Assembly: GCA_964627045.1 (NCBI GenBank)
Contig: CAZVIK010000157.1
Span: forward strand, 1-9,752
DNA from: CAZVIK01 sp964627045
GTDB lineage: Bacteria > Acidobacteriota > Terriglobia > Bryobacterales > Bryobacteraceae
Reading direction: 5' to 3'
Length of the DNA stretch: 9,752 nucleotides
Shown: in pieces, positions 8,776-9,752 of the stretch
Layout: every line of letters starts with the position of its first letter
Position numbering within the stretch: position 1 is the first letter of the stretch
Position numbers and translations under genes: made by a program
The notes under the pieces: generated by a model
Told to the model about the DNA's origin: nothing
The model's input: the letters and a program-made list of their open reading frames with translations, nothing else
The model's database searches: none

Positions 8776-9752
8776 TCAAGCCGACGGGCGGCTCCCTAGC
8801 TTGAGAAAGGCGTTCCGCAGCCGGGTGTGCTGTTGTAACTGCCGCAAGTAAACGATCTCGTCGGGGCTCATCTTGGCACGCACGATGTCCAGAATGGCGC
8901 GCTTATCCGCTTTGGGCCAATCGGCGAGATCGGGGATTTGGTCGAGCACCAAAGCGAAATTCACGAACTCGGGGTGCGGCCCGACCTTGATTCCGAGGGT
9001 TTCGGCGATTGCCGCGCGGGCCTCGTTCCGGTCGCTGCGCTGCGCGGCCAATGCGAGGTGGCGGACATGGAACCGGTCCCACTCTCCCTGCGGCGCACCG
9101 GAGATCTCGTAGATCAGCGGACCGGCAGCGAGCCGCCGCAAGGTGGCTGGGTCGCTGCGATATCCGGGTTGCTTCAGCAGACGGCATTCCTCGCGGCTGA
9201 GCAGCCGCACCACCTGGGGTAGCGCGGGACGAAAGCCCAGTTTCGCGTAGAACCAGAACGCCCCGCTTGCGATGGCCTCTTCATTGCCCGACCCGATCTG
9301 GTAGGGGTCGATGAAGATGGATGTAGTCCCCAGCAGTTGGTGGAACAGGCGCAGGACGCGGGCAAAGATCCAGGCGGATTCACCGTCGCGGAACGTGTAG
9401 TACAGGTTGAATCCCACTTCCATGCGATCGAACAGCGAAAGCGTCTCGAAGTAGCCGGCTGGGACGCCGTTCTTCCAGATCATGGCGGCGTGGTAAGCAC
9501 GCAGCGGCAGTCGCCATTCCGGGGGGACGCCGCAGACGAAGACCTCAACGCCGCGGCCGACGTCAGCCTTCAGGACGTTACGAGCGTCCCCGTAGGTGAA
9601 GCCGTGAAGCTCCCTGTGGCGAGCCGCCGAGGTCGCCAGAGCCATATTGAGAAACGCTTGTCCGGATTCGAGTCCAAGCCTGCGGACGGGAATTGGGGGC
9701 TCGGCAAGTTCGTGTTCAAGCGATACGCCACGACGCGCGATCAGAGGCTCTG
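8776..9752 (-). CDS. Conserved hypothetical protein with GNAT-like segment (5' end missing)
   Basis: The minus-strand frame is open from the right window edge to TGA at 8778-8776, at least 324 residues. An internal ATG at 9645 exists, but the frame continues upstream in ordinary coding-like sequence (EPLIARRGVSLEHELAEPPI and on), so the true start is probably outside the window. I do not recognise a named family. The middle part reads AAMIWKNGVPAGYFETLSLF, then FNLYYTFRDGESAW, IDPYQIGSGNEEAI and SGAFWFYAKLGFRPALP. The Asn followed by Ala and the FY-K-LGF-P ending recall the last part of acetyltransferase (GNAT) domains, but a clear acetyl-CoA pyrophosphate loop is not seen. The C-terminal half (LSREECRLLKQPGYRSDPAT, then a helical region to LRNAFLKLGSRPSA) looks like a separate helical domain. 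No signal peptide or membrane span is visible in this part. Function unknown. Confidence 0.75.
   Translation of the reverse strand, partial: EPLIARRGVSLEHELAEPPIPVRRLGLESGQAFLNMALATSAARHRELHGFTYGDARNVLKADVGRGVEVFVCGVPPEWRLPLRAYHAAMIWKNGVPAGYFETLSLFDRMEVGFNLYYTFRDGESAWIFARVLRLFHQLLGTTSIFIDPYQIGSGNEEAIASGAFWFYAKLGFRPALPQVVRLLSREECRLLKQPGYRSDPATLRRLAAGPLIYEISGAPQGEWDRFHVRHLALAAQRSDRNEARAAIAETLGIKVGPHPEFVNFALVLDQIPDLADWPKADKRAILDIVRAKMSPDEIVYLRQLQQHTRLRNAFLKLGSRPSA

Overview
The window looks like part of a metagenome-assembled scaffold from a GC-rich Gram-negative bacterium. Three runs of exactly ten N mark contig joins. The gene set (glycoside hydrolase family 3 enzyme of the ExoI type, exported O-methyltransferase with a Gly/Pro/Arg linker, CcsA-like gene ahead of hemA-hemC-hemD, solitary gatB) reminds me most of Acidobacteriota, perhaps the Solibacter/Bryobacter group. 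That is inference from gene style and order; no 16S rRNA or other decisive marker is present.

Layout. Positions 2-205 (+) hold the last 67 codons of an EAL-domain protein (cyclic-di-GMP phosphodiesterase family). It overlaps tail to tail with gatB (197-1684, -), the B subunit of the Asp/Glu-tRNA amidotransferase. Only 44 bases separate gatB from a divergent GH3 beta-glucosidase gene (1729-3770, +). That gene appears broken, but its interruptions are best explained by bad contig ends at two assembly gaps. A secreted O-methyltransferase-like protein follows (3970-4755, +) and contains the third gap. A leader region with two mutually exclusive RNA stems (4794-4849) precedes a tightly packed tetrapyrrole cluster: ccsA/hemX-like membrane protein (5016-5825), hemA (5822-7087), hemC (7087-7992) and hemD (7979-8755), each overlapping the next. 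Converging on hemD from the right is a partial conserved hypothetical gene with a GNAT-like segment (8776-9752, -), whose 5' end lies outside the window.

Function. HemA, HemC and HemD cover the first C5-pathway step (glutamyl-tRNA to glutamate semialdehyde) and the formation of hydroxymethylbilane and uroporphyrinogen III; hemL and hemB are not here. The membrane protein upstream of hemA resembles CcsA/HemX proteins, but its WWD-like haem-handling motif is degenerate. The GH3 enzyme and the methyltransferase both carry export signals and belong to the envelope or periplasm.

I see no defence system, CRISPR array, mobile element, tRNA or rRNA. The most useful observations are the reconstruction of the GH3 gene across two bad joins, the exported methyltransferase with an altered metal-site motif, the alternative stem-loops before the haem cluster, and the degenerate CcsA/HemX-like protein.
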